From GCA-003244245 sp050699715 (lineage in GTDB: Bacteria; Actinomycetota; Actinomycetes; Mycobacteriales; Pseudonocardiaceae), in assembly GCA_050699715.1 (NCBI GenBank), contig JBOHFR010000007.1:1-64000 (forward strand): DNA of 64,000 nt. Reading direction: 5' to 3'. Below the pieces are notes generated by a model. That model made no database searches, had not been told where the DNA came from, and was given only the letters and a program-made list of their open reading frames with translations. Each line of letters begins with the position of its first letter. Positions within the stretch are counted from its first letter, which is position 1. The translations under genes were made by a program, and so were the position numbers. Shown one piece after another: positions 16,338 through 24,238 of this stretch.

Positions 16338-16421
16338 GCCGATTGGGTGAACGTCAGTGACCTAGCCATGAACGACTAGTTAGGCAGATGAGGTCCTGAT
16401 GTCCGGGGTGGAGGTGTCGCG

Positions 16422-16814
16422 GTGGTGCAAGCGGCCGACGAATGGGCAGTTGAGGAATGGGGTGGGTCGGAGGACTTCCGGTTCGCCGTCCGTCCTTACA
16501 CCTGGACCGGGGGACGTACCCAGCCGGTGGCCGACCTTGCTGTCGAGACGCTGGTGTCCGCTAGCGACGAGGGTCGAGACCTGGCGGCGATCTGCTCCGC
16601 CGAGCATGCCGCGATCGTGCGGCTGTGTGCCGATATCCGCTCGGTCGCCGAGGTTGCGGCCCTGCTTGGGCTGCCGTTGGGGGTGGTCCGGGTGCTGCTC
16701 GCTGACATGATCGACATTGGCTTGGTGTGGGTGTACCGCAACCCCCTGGGCCTGGGCAGCGCGTCGGACCTCTCGGTGATGGAGCGGGTGCTGGCCGGGT
16801 TGTACCGGATGTAG
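16422..16814 (+). CDS. DUF742 protein
   Basis: 130-residue winged-helix-like protein. The body RPYTWTGGRTQPVADLAVETLV, the segment VAEVAALLGLPLGVVRVLLADM and the DLSVMERVLAGLYRM end are typical DUF742. These normally sit in a conservon with a sensor kinase, a Roadblock (MglB-like) protein and a Ras-like GTPase that control development. Here it stands alone between ddl and DUF3515. GTG start with GGAGG about 8 bases upstream. Role without partners unknown. Partners may be elsewhere on the chromosome. Confidence 0.85.
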   Translation: MVQAADEWAVEEWGGSEDFRFAVRPYTWTGGRTQPVADLAVETLVSASDEGRDLAAICSAEHAAIVRLCADIRSVAEVAALLGLPLGVVRVLLADMIDIGLVWVYRNPLGLGSASDLSVMERVLAGLYRM

Positions 16815-16819
16815 CGCGA

Positions 16820-17362
16820 TCAGCGCGCGACGTCCACATCCCGTTCCGGCAGGGTCTTCGCGATCACGGTGGCGATCTGCTGCAGCGGGCCGCTGCCGCT
16901 GATGGGTGGCAGGGCCACGACGACGTAGACCGGCCGGTCCACCGCGACCCAGGTGCTCGCGTCAGGGTTGGCGGTCTCCAGGAACTGCACTCCGGAGACC
17001 TCCAACAGCCGCGAGGTCGCGGTGAGCTCGGCGGGCCGGTCGAGCCCGCAGCGCAGCACCACCGGCGGCTCACCCCAGCCGGCTACGCCTGCGGGGACCG
17101 GGGCGGCCAGCTGCCGGCGCTCCAGGGCACCCAGGTCGCCCCCGTCCAGCTTTGCGGGCAGCGCGGCTAGCAACCGTGCGCAGTCCGCAGCGCCGGCCGA
17201 GGGAGCGGGAAAGGCGGCTAGCCCCAACGGACTCGCAGCCTGGCTGCGCACCACTGCGGTGGCGATGAGCACCCCCACCACCAGCGCCCCCACCAGGGCC
17301 AGCGCGATCCGGAGCGGCCAACGCGGTGCGCTGGCCGGCCGCGCGGCGTTATCTGAGAACAT
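16820..17362 (-). CDS. DUF3515 membrane-anchored protein
   Basis: 180 residues with one N-terminal membrane helix (about 18-40, LRIALALVGALVVGVLIATAV) and an extracytoplasmic domain with two cysteines (ADCARLL and VLRCGLDRP), which may pair. Family of unknown function that is found between ddl and thiL in actinobacteria (Mtb Rv2980), as here. It converges with the DUF742 gene, five bases apart. Confidence 0.88.
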   Translation of the reverse strand: MFSDNAARPASAPRWPLRIALALVGALVVGVLIATAVVRSQAASPLGLAAFPAPSAGAADCARLLAALPAKLDGGDLGALERRQLAAPVPAGVAGWGEPPVVLRCGLDRPAELTATSRLLEVSGVQFLETANPDASTWVAVDRPVYVVVALPPISGSGPLQQIATVIAKTLPERDVDVAR

Positions 17363-17374
17363 CGGGAGCGCCGT

Positions 17375-17611
17375 TCAGGACAGGTGCACGACGGGGCAGG
17401 TCAGCGTGCGGGTGATGCCCTCCACCGTTTGCACTCTGGCTACCACGAGCTGGCCCAACTCGTCCACGCTGATGGCCTCCGCCCGCACGATCACGTCGTA
17501 GGGGCCGGTGACGTCCTCCGCGCTCGTGACGCCGGGCAGGCCCGACACCGCCGCAGCCACTGTGGCGGCCTTGCCGACCTCGGTCTGGATGAGGATGTAT
17601 GCCTGAACCAC
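17375..17611 (-). CDS. Stand-alone Lrp/AsnC ligand-binding domain protein
   Basis: 78-residue RAM (regulation of amino-acid metabolism) domain without a DNA-binding part: MVQAYILIQTEVGKAATVA, SAEDVTGPYDVIVRAEAI and VEGITRTLTCPVVHLS. Such stand-alone domains form oligomeric rings and may bind amino acids. Upstream in the same minus-strand unit as DUF3515, 12 bases apart. Confidence 0.9.
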   Translation of the reverse strand: MVQAYILIQTEVGKAATVAAAVSGLPGVTSAEDVTGPYDVIVRAEAISVDELGQLVVARVQTVEGITRTLTCPVVHLS

Positions 17612-17674
17612 GGCGTGGCCCCTCGTCTCGTCGGCTCCATCGGGTAGGAATGAAATCTACCGCCTGGATCGGGG

Positions 17675-18673
17675 GTGTGCGGCGTGTGTGCTGCCGGTGG
17701 TGCCTCACCTGACCCGCCGCCGGCCGACCCCGGCTCGGTAACTGAGCTGGGCGAATTCGGGCTTATCGCCCGGATCACTTCGGGGCGGGGAGTACCCCCG
17801 GGCACGGTTCTCGGCCCGGGAGACGACGCTGCGGTGCTGGCGGTTGCGGACGGCCGGGTGGTGGTGACCACCGACGTGCTCGTCGAGGGGGTGCACTTCC
17901 GGCTGGACTGGTCCACACCGCACCAGGTCGGGCGCAAAGCGGTGGCCGCCAACCTGGCCGACGTGGCGGCAATGGGTGCGGTGCCCACCGCGCTGGTCGT
18001 CGGGCTGGCCGTCCCCGGGCGCGCTGCGGTGTCTACGATCGATGGTCTGGCTGCCGGGATGTGGGAAGAGGCCGAGCGGGCCGGTGCCGGCATCGTGGGC
18101 GGCGACGTGGTCAGCGCAGAGCAGCTCGTGGTGTCGGTGACCGCGCTGGGCGATCTGCAGGGCCGGGCGCCGGTCACCAGATCCGGTGCCCAGCCTGCGG
18201 ATGTGCTCGGGCTGTGCGGCAAGCTGGGCTGGTCCGCTGCGGGTCTTGCCGTGCTTCGCCGGGGGTTCCGATCTCCGCTGGCCGTGGTGGATGCCCACCG
18301 AGTGCCGGAGCCTCCCTACCGCGCCGGTCCGCAGGCCGCTGCGGCGGGCGCCACGGCGATGATCGATGTCTCGGATGGCCTGCTCGCCGACGTTGGGCAC
18401 CTCGCCCGGGCCTCCGGCGTCGGCATCGACATTGACTCGGCGGCGGTGCCGGTAGCCGCCACGCTGGTCGAGGTGGCCGTGGCGTTGGGCGCCGACGCGC
18501 GGCACTGGGTGCTCACCGGGGGAGAGGATCACGCGTTGCTGGCGTGTTTCCCCGCTGGTGGTGCGCTACCCACTGGGTGGACGGCGCTGGGCGTGGTGCG
18601 CCAGGGCCACGGCGTGACCGTCGACGGCCAGGCCTATGACGTGCTCCCCGTGGGGTGGGAGCACTTCTCGTAA
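17675..18673 (+). CDS. thiL: Thiamine-monophosphate kinase
   Basis: Phosphorylates thiamine monophosphate to the diphosphate cofactor. The 332 residues include VTELGEFGLIARI near 24, LGPGDDAAVLAV near 47, the metal site TTDVLVEGVHFRLDW near 66, and AAGATAMIDVSDGLLADVGHLA near 225. The GTG start at 17675 may be a few codons early; a start at the VTELGE valine is possible. Together with ung downstream (24 bases) it follows the mycobacterial order thiL-ung. Confidence 0.95.
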   Translation: MCGVCAAGGASPDPPPADPGSVTELGEFGLIARITSGRGVPPGTVLGPGDDAAVLAVADGRVVVTTDVLVEGVHFRLDWSTPHQVGRKAVAANLADVAAMGAVPTALVVGLAVPGRAAVSTIDGLAAGMWEEAERAGAGIVGGDVVSAEQLVVSVTALGDLQGRAPVTRSGAQPADVLGLCGKLGWSAAGLAVLRRGFRSPLAVVDAHRVPEPPYRAGPQAAAAGATAMIDVSDGLLADVGHLARASGVGIDIDSAAVPVAATLVEVAVALGADARHWVLTGGEDHALLACFPAGGALPTGWTALGVVRQGHGVTVDGQAYDVLPVGWEHFS

Positions 18674-18697
18674 GCGTGCTCGATAAGGTCGCTCACC

Positions 18698-19375
18698 ATG
18701 CCAGCAGCTGTGGACGAGATCGTGGAAACCGGCTGGGCCGCTGCACTGGCCCCGGTGGCCCCTCAGGTGGCCGCCGCCGGTGAGTTCCTCCGGGCCGAGA
18801 TCACTGCGGGGCGGCGTTACCTGCCCTCCGGAGCCAACATCCTGCGAGCCTTCACCCAACCTTTCGATCAGGTACGGGTGCTCATTGTCGGTCAGGACCC
18901 CTACCCGACCCCAGGTCACGCGGTGGGGCTGTCCTTCTCGGTCGAGCCGGGCGTGCGGCCGTTGCCGCGTAGCCTGGCCAACATCTTTCAGGAGTACAGC
19001 GAGGACCTCGGGCTGCCCACCCCGTCCAGCGGGGACCTCAGCCCGTGGGCCGAGCGCGGCGTCCTGCTGCTCAACAGGGTGCTCACGGTGGAGCCTGGAC
19101 GCCCGGGCTCGCATCGCGGCAAGGGTTGGGAGGAGGTCACCGAGCAGGCCATCCGCGCGCTGGTGGCACGTCCAGCGCAGCCACTGGTGGCGATATTGTG
19201 GGGCCGGGACGCGCGCACGCTGTGCCCGATGCTCTCTGGCGTGCCGTGCATCGAGTCCGCGCACCCGTCACCGATGTCAGCCGATCGTGGTTTCTTCGGT
19301 TCCCGCCCCTTCACCCGCGCCAACCACATGCTCACCGAGCTAGGCGCCGAACCCATAAACTGGACTCTGCCCTAG
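18698..19375 (+). CDS. ung: Uracil-DNA glycosylase, family 1
   Basis: Removes uracil from DNA in base excision repair. The 225 residues carry the catalytic VGQDPYPTPGHAVGLSFSV motif (Asp near residue 68), a GVLLLNRVLTVEPGRPGSH stretch and the DNA-intercalation loop SAHPSPMSADRGFFGSRPF near 190. Normal length. Ends just before a large hairpin shared with the converging rpmB gene. Confidence 0.98.
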   Translation: MPAAVDEIVETGWAAALAPVAPQVAAAGEFLRAEITAGRRYLPSGANILRAFTQPFDQVRVLIVGQDPYPTPGHAVGLSFSVEPGVRPLPRSLANIFQEYSEDLGLPTPSSGDLSPWAERGVLLLNRVLTVEPGRPGSHRGKGWEEVTEQAIRALVARPAQPLVAILWGRDARTLCPMLSGVPCIESAHPSPMSADRGFFGSRPFTRANHMLTELGAEPINWTLP

Positions 19376-19385
19376 CTCACCACAA

Positions 19386-19453
19386 CCGTCATTCGGAGCC
19401 GAATCGCGGGTTGAGTGATCTACGGAGCGCGATTCGGCTCCGAATGACGGTCA
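19386..19453. terminator. Large inverted repeat between ung and rpmB
   Basis: Arms ACCGTCATTCGGAGCCGAAT (about 19384) and its near-complete complement ending at 19453 flank a short loop (GGGTTGAGTGATCTACGGA). The stem is over 20 bp and lies between two converging genes, so it probably ends both transcripts. Each arm contains the palindrome ATTCGGnnCCGAAT, which also occurs near 50886. Confidence 0.75.
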
Positions 19454-19642
19454 GCCGCGGGAGACTTTGCCTGCTTTGAGGCAGGAGGTGCAGACGTTCA
19501 GGCGGCGGCGCTGGCTCGCGCCGATTTTTGCCCGGACGGTCTGGATGTTCGGGTTCCACCGGCGGTGGGTCCGCCGGTGTGAGTGCGAGACCGACATGCC
19601 GAAGCCCGGCCTCTTGCCGCAGACATCGCACACGGCAGCCAC
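19451..19642 (-). CDS. rpmB: 50S ribosomal protein L28
   Basis: 63-residue basic ribosomal protein. Starting at the GTG of 19642 it reads MAAVCDVCGKRPGFGMSVSH, with AGGGAG 9 bases upstream. An earlier ATG at 19651 is unlikely. It holds the C-x-x-C pair near the N-terminus (CDVC) and another near the end (CTSC), so this is the zinc-binding form. In mycobacteria the DAK-phosphatase gene lies between rpmB and recG; here recG follows directly on the other strand. Confidence 0.96.
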   Translation of the reverse strand: MAAVCDVCGKRPGFGMSVSHSHRRTHRRWNPNIQTVRAKIGASQRRRLNVCTSCLKAGKVSRG

Positions 19643-19764
19643 GTCACACACTCCCTGGGTTCGTCACGAGGATGGCACGCCCGGTTCTGGGCGGTCCGGC
19701 AAGGGTAACCCTCCGGTGCGCGGCGCTGCGCACCGGGATCGCTGTGGATCGGTAATCTTCGACG

Positions 19765-21963
19765 GTGGATAGCTCTTCTGGGGCGGCGGTCGGGATGGGT
19801 GATGCGCTGGATCGGGTGCTTGACGCGAAAGCGGCGGCACTGCTGGCCGAGCAGCTGGACGTGCACACCATCGCTGGCCTGCTGCGGCACTACCCCCGCC
19901 GTTATGCCGACCAGGGCCAGCTCACCCCGATCGCGGGTCTGCTGGCGGGGGAGGACGTCACCGTGGTCGCCGAGGTCCGCAGCTGCGGCTCCCGGCGGAT
20001 GCAACAGAAAAACGGCACCATCCAGAACGCGGTGATCTGGGACGGCACCCGCGAGCTGAACCTCACGTTCTTCAACCAAAGACATCTGCCCGGGGTGCTC
20101 ACCCCTGGCCGCAAGGCGTTGTTCGCGGGCCGGGTGAGCACCTACGGCAAAGCCCGCACCCTGCAGCTCACCCACCCGAGATACCACCTGCTCGACGGCG
20201 ACGCGGACCAGCTCGCGGAGTTCACCCGGCCGCTGATCCCGGTCTATCCCGCGACCAAGGACCTGCCGTCCTGGACGATCCAGCTCTGCCTCCGGCAGGT
20301 GTTCGATGTCCTGGACGACCCAGAGGGTCCGGACGACCCGCTGCCTCCCGGCCTGCGTGCGCAGCATCGGCTGCTGGCGCTCGGCGCGGCGCTGCGGGCC
20401 GTGCACCGTTCCGATGACCGTACTGAGATCGCCGCCGCGCACCGCCGGCTGAAGTGGGATGAAGCGATGGCGGTGCAGCTCACCCTGGCGCAACGCCGTC
20501 TCCGGGCGGCGCGGCGGCCCGCGCCGGCCTGCCCGCGCCGCGCCGACGGGCTGGCCGCCGCGTTTGACGCCGTGCTGCCCTTCACGTTGACCGCCGGGCA
20601 GCAGGAGGTGGGTGAGTTGCTGGCCGCCGAGCTGGCCGGCGAGCACCCGATGAACCGGTTGCTGCAGGGTGAGGTCGGATCCGGCAAGACCGTGGTGGCG
20701 CTGCGCGCGATGCTGCAGGTCGTCGATGCCGGACGCCAGGCGGTGCTGCTGGCGCCCACCGAGGTGCTCGCCGCGCAACACACCCGGTCCCTGCACGCCC
20801 TGTTGGGTGCGCATGGCCGGGCCGGTGAGCTCGGGTCAGCCGAGCAGGCCACCCGGATTGTCCTGCTGACCGGGTCGTTGCCGGCCCGGGCCCGCAAGCA
20901 GGCGTTGTTGGACGTGGCCAGCGGTGCGGGCGGGATTGTGGTCGGCACGCACGCCCTGATCCAGGATCGGGTGTCCTTCGCCGACCTGGGCCTGGTGGTG
21001 ATCGATGAGCAGCACCGCTTCGGCGTCGAGCAGCGGGACGCGCTGCGGGCCAGGGCGGTCGATGGCACCAGCCCGCACGTGCTGGTGATGACCGCGACGC
21101 CGATCCCGCGCACTGTCGCGATGACCGTCTACGGTGACCTGGAGGTCTCCGCGCTGCGCGAGCTACCGCACGGCCGGGCACCGATCTCGACCACGGTGGT
21201 GCCGGTCGGGGAGAAACCCGGCTGGCTGGACCGGGTGTGGCGGCGGATCATCGAGGAGGTCGAGGCCGGCCGGCAGGCGTACGTGGTCTGCCCACGGATC
21301 GGCGGTGCGGACGCGGTCGGTGAGGACGCTCCCGGCGAGGACGGCGAGCGCCCGCCGCTGGCGGTGCTCGAGCTGATCGCGCAGCTCGATGAGGGTCCGC
21401 TGGCCGGGCTGCGGCTGGGGGTGTTGCACGGCCGCCTGCCGGGCAACGACAAGGACGCCGTGATGCGGTCCTTCACCGCTGGCGAGATCGACGTCCTGGT
21501 GGCTACCACCGTCATTGAGGTCGGGGTGGACGTACCCAACGCCACGGTCATGGTGATCATGGATGCGCAGCGGTTCGGGGTCAGCCAGCTGCACCAGCTG
21601 CGCGGTCGGGTCGGCCGGGGGTCGCATCCCGGGCTGTGCCTGCTGGTGACCGACTCCCCGGAGGGCAACGCCGCCCGGGAGCGGCTGGACGCCGTCGCCG
21701 CCACCACCGATGGGTTTGAGCTGGCCCGGCGGGACCTGGAACTGCGCCGCGAGGGAGATGTGCTCGGCGCGGTGCAGTCCGGCCGGCGTTCCGGGCTCAA
21801 GCTGCTGTCGCTGCTGCGCGACGAGGACCTGATCGGGCAGGCCCGGGAGGCTGCCCAGCGGTTGGTGGCGGCCGATCCCGACCTCACCAGGCACCCCGGC
21901 CTGGCCCGCCTGGCCGCCGACCTGCTCGACGAGGAACGCGCCCAGTTCCTCCAGAAGGTCTGA
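19765..21963 (+). CDS. recG: ATP-dependent DNA helicase RecG
   Basis: Branch-migration helicase acting on stalled forks and Holliday junctions. The 732 residues hold the wedge/OB domain (about 65-170, TVVAEVRSCGSRRMQQKNG), Walker A GEVGSGKTVVALRAM near 308, the DEQH box VIDEQHRFGVEQRDALRAR near 415, TATPIPRTVAMTVYGDLEVS, and the C-terminal helicase motifs VATTVIEVGVDVPNATVMVI and QLRGRVGRG near 610. GTG start at 19765. Confidence 0.97.
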   Translation: MDSSSGAAVGMGDALDRVLDAKAAALLAEQLDVHTIAGLLRHYPRRYADQGQLTPIAGLLAGEDVTVVAEVRSCGSRRMQQKNGTIQNAVIWDGTRELNLTFFNQRHLPGVLTPGRKALFAGRVSTYGKARTLQLTHPRYHLLDGDADQLAEFTRPLIPVYPATKDLPSWTIQLCLRQVFDVLDDPEGPDDPLPPGLRAQHRLLALGAALRAVHRSDDRTEIAAAHRRLKWDEAMAVQLTLAQRRLRAARRPAPACPRRADGLAAAFDAVLPFTLTAGQQEVGELLAAELAGEHPMNRLLQGEVGSGKTVVALRAMLQVVDAGRQAVLLAPTEVLAAQHTRSLHALLGAHGRAGELGSAEQATRIVLLTGSLPARARKQALLDVASGAGGIVVGTHALIQDRVSFADLGLVVIDEQHRFGVEQRDALRARAVDGTSPHVLVMTATPIPRTVAMTVYGDLEVSALRELPHGRAPISTTVVPVGEKPGWLDRVWRRIIEEVEAGRQAYVVCPRIGGADAVGEDAPGEDGERPPLAVLELIAQLDEGPLAGLRLGVLHGRLPGNDKDAVMRSFTAGEIDVLVATTVIEVGVDVPNATVMVIMDAQRFGVSQLHQLRGRVGRGSHPGLCLLVTDSPEGNAARERLDAVAATTDGFELARRDLELRREGDVLGAVQSGRRSGLKLLSLLRDEDLIGQAREAAQRLVAADPDLTRHPGLARLAADLLDEERAQFLQKV

Positions 21964-21993
21964 CCTTGCTGGTAGGCACCCCGACAAGGGGGG

Positions 21994-23853
21994 TCAGTGG
22001 GTGGGGTGGACCACGCCGGCCGCGCTGCCGCCGTTGCGGGTTGGCTCGCCGGCGGCGAGCACCGTGCCGCTGGGAAGGAACTCCAGTCCCGACGCCACAC
22101 CGATCTCCGGGCTGCTCGTGATCGTGGGATCCAGCGGTGAGGTGTCGTTGATCACGAACTTGTGCCCGAGCGCTTGCAGGCCAGGCGTGGTGGGTGCTGC
22201 GATGAACGCTGGCTCGGCCTGGGTGGTCGCGGTGTTGCGCTGTGAGGCACGGGGTGCGGCGATCGCCTCCGGCAGGCTCATGCCGAAGTCGATCCGGTTG
22301 ACCAGGATCTGCAGCACCGTGGTGATGATCGTGGCGCCTCCCGGCGAGCCGACCGCGAGCAACGGCCTGCCCTCGCGCAGCACGATGGTCGGCGACATGC
22401 TGGAGCGGGGCCGCTTGCCGGCCGCGGGCAGGTTGGGATCGAGCGCGCGGCCCTGCGTGGGCGTGAAATTGAAGTCGGTCAGCTCGTTGTTGAGCAGGAA
22501 CCCGCGCCCGGGTACCACGATCCCGCTGCCGCCTATCTCCTCGAGCGTGTTGGTGTAGGACACGACGTTGCCCGCGCTGTCGGCGACCACGAAGTGGTTG
22601 GTGTGGTGCTCCCGGTCGGGCACCGTGACGGCCGCGCCGACCGGCGTGCAAGCGCGCGATCCGGCGACCAGGTTGTCCGGCGCGGCCGGGCCGGTGCGGG
22701 CCTTGGCCGGGTCGATGAGGCAGGCGCGCTGGCGGCCGAAAGACGTCGAGAGCAGTTGTTGCTGCGGCACGCTGACGTAGCGGGGGTCGCCGAGGTAGCG
22801 GTTGCGATCGGCGAACGCGAGCCGGGAGGCCTCCAGGTAGTGGTGCAGCGCCTGCACCCGGCTCATCGCGGACAGGTCGAAGGTGCCGAGGATGTTGAGC
22901 GCCTCGCCGTCGGTGATGCCGCCACTGGAGGACGGCCCCATGCCGTACACGTCGAGGCCACGGTAGGTCACGTGGGTCGGGTCGGCGTCCAGCGCGTGGT
23001 AGGCAGACAGGTCGGACAGGGTCATCGGGCCGGGCCTTGCCGCTAGCGTGGCGTCGGGCGCCAGCGGCGGGTGCTGCACGGCGTTGACGAGATCGGCGCC
23101 GATCGGGCCGTTGTAGAGCGCGCTGGTCCCGCGTTCGCCGATCTCGTGGTAGGTCCTCGCGAGGTCGGGATTGCGCAGTATCGAGCCCACCGCGGGCGGC
23201 TTGCCGCCGGGCAGGAACAGTGTCGCTGTCGAGTCGAACTGGGCGAAGCGCTGGGCGTTGCGCCGCGTCTGCTCGTGGAACGTCGCATCGACCGCGAAGC
23301 CGTGCTCGGCGACCTGCTCGGCCGGGCGCAGGTCCTCGGCGAGCCCGAAGCGGCCCCACCGCTGCAGCGCGCGTTGCCAGGTGGCCAGGTTGCCGGGCAC
23401 CCCGACGGACAGTCCGCTGGTGACCGCGGTCGGAAACGGTAGTGGCGCCTGGGTGGTCGGGTCGAGGAACATCGCTGGCCCGTCGGCGTTCGGCGCGGTC
23501 TCTCGCCCGTCGATCGTGGTCACCCGGTGGGTGCGAGCGTCGTAGTAGAGGAGGTAGCCGCCACCGCCGAGGCCCGCGACGTAGGGGTCGGTCACGCCGA
23601 GCGTCGCAGCGACCGCGACCGCGGCGTCGGCGGCGGTTCCGCCCTGGCGCAACACGTCCAGGCCGGCCTGCGTCGACTCTGCGGTGTCCGAGACCACCGC
23701 GCCGCCATCGCCTCGCGCCACCGCTGTCTTGGCTGGTGGCTGCGTCGGCGGCGCGGCCAGCGCAGGGACCACGGCTCCGGTGACCAGACCCGCCCCGAGC
23801 AGTCCCCCAAGTAGCACCCCGGCCAGCGCGGTGCTAAACCGACGTGTACGCAT
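21994..23853 (-). CDS. ggt: Gamma-glutamyltransferase, secreted
   Basis: Cleaves and transfers the gamma-glutamyl group of glutathione and related peptides. 619 residues with a signal peptide (about 1-34, TALAGVLLGGLLGAGLVTGAV then ALA). The proenzyme autocleavage site is before the Thr of HTNHFVVADSAGNVVSYTNT (near 408). The usual second Thr is Asn here. GGSGIVVPGRGFLLNNELTDF and SSMSPTIVLREGRPLLAVGSPGG follow in the small subunit. Acts outside the membrane. Divergent from a BTAD regulator across a space with a 17-bp palindromic hairpin. Confidence 0.95.
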   Translation of the reverse strand: MRTRRFSTALAGVLLGGLLGAGLVTGAVVPALAAPPTQPPAKTAVARGDGGAVVSDTAESTQAGLDVLRQGGTAADAAVAVAATLGVTDPYVAGLGGGGYLLYYDARTHRVTTIDGRETAPNADGPAMFLDPTTQAPLPFPTAVTSGLSVGVPGNLATWQRALQRWGRFGLAEDLRPAEQVAEHGFAVDATFHEQTRRNAQRFAQFDSTATLFLPGGKPPAVGSILRNPDLARTYHEIGERGTSALYNGPIGADLVNAVQHPPLAPDATLAARPGPMTLSDLSAYHALDADPTHVTYRGLDVYGMGPSSSGGITDGEALNILGTFDLSAMSRVQALHHYLEASRLAFADRNRYLGDPRYVSVPQQQLLSTSFGRQRACLIDPAKARTGPAAPDNLVAGSRACTPVGAAVTVPDREHHTNHFVVADSAGNVVSYTNTLEEIGGSGIVVPGRGFLLNNELTDFNFTPTQGRALDPNLPAAGKRPRSSMSPTIVLREGRPLLAVGSPGGATIITTVLQILVNRIDFGMSLPEAIAAPRASQRNTATTQAEPAFIAAPTTPGLQALGHKFVINDTSPLDPTITSSPEIGVASGLEFLPSGTVLAAGEPTRNGGSAAGVVHPTH

Positions 23854-23951
23854 TCACCCCCCCAGTGATTCAGCCTTCCGGTTTGGTTTTACCCGTGCAG
23901 CGGCTGCACCGCCACCGTCCGGGCGCGCTAGCCGGTTGTCGTGGCTAAGGG

Positions 23952-23993
23952 GCGACGGGTACCCGCCGCCCCCTGCCGGCGGGTACCCGTCGC
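23952..23993. repeat. Perfect 17-bp inverted repeat upstream of ggt
   Basis: Arms 23952-23968 (GCGACGGGTACCCGCCG) and 23977-23993 are exact complements around an 8-base loop, and each arm contains the self-palindrome GGGTACCC. It lies between the divergent starts of ggt (23853) and the BTAD regulator (24239), so it cannot be an end-of-gene terminator for either. A regulatory or mobile-repeat nature is possible. Confidence 0.85.
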
Positions 23994-24238
23994 TCACTCT
24001 GGGTAGTCGCAGCGCGGTTGCCCAGAGCCCCCGGAAGCCCTCCACCAGCACCGGTGGCTCGGCTTCCAGTCCGGGGTGGCTCATCGACTCGCACACGGTC
24101 AGTGAGTGCCAGGTTTGTGCGGCGGCTATGATTTTTTCTATTGCGGTCCGTCCGTGCGCGTGAAGCCGAGGGGGGCAGCGTGGACGTGACACCTGAAGCA
24201 CAACTGAGGCGCCACTGGAACGGGGTCTGGAGGCACTG

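Noticed and set aside
19498..20814. 438-codon open frame on the minus strand
   Set aside because: Opposite recG and rpmB; no start signal, no recognisable domain.
21884..23359. 491-codon frame inside ggt on the same strand
   Set aside because: Shifted frame of ggt, dominated by Arg/Pro/Gly; ggt itself has a signal peptide and catalytic motifs.
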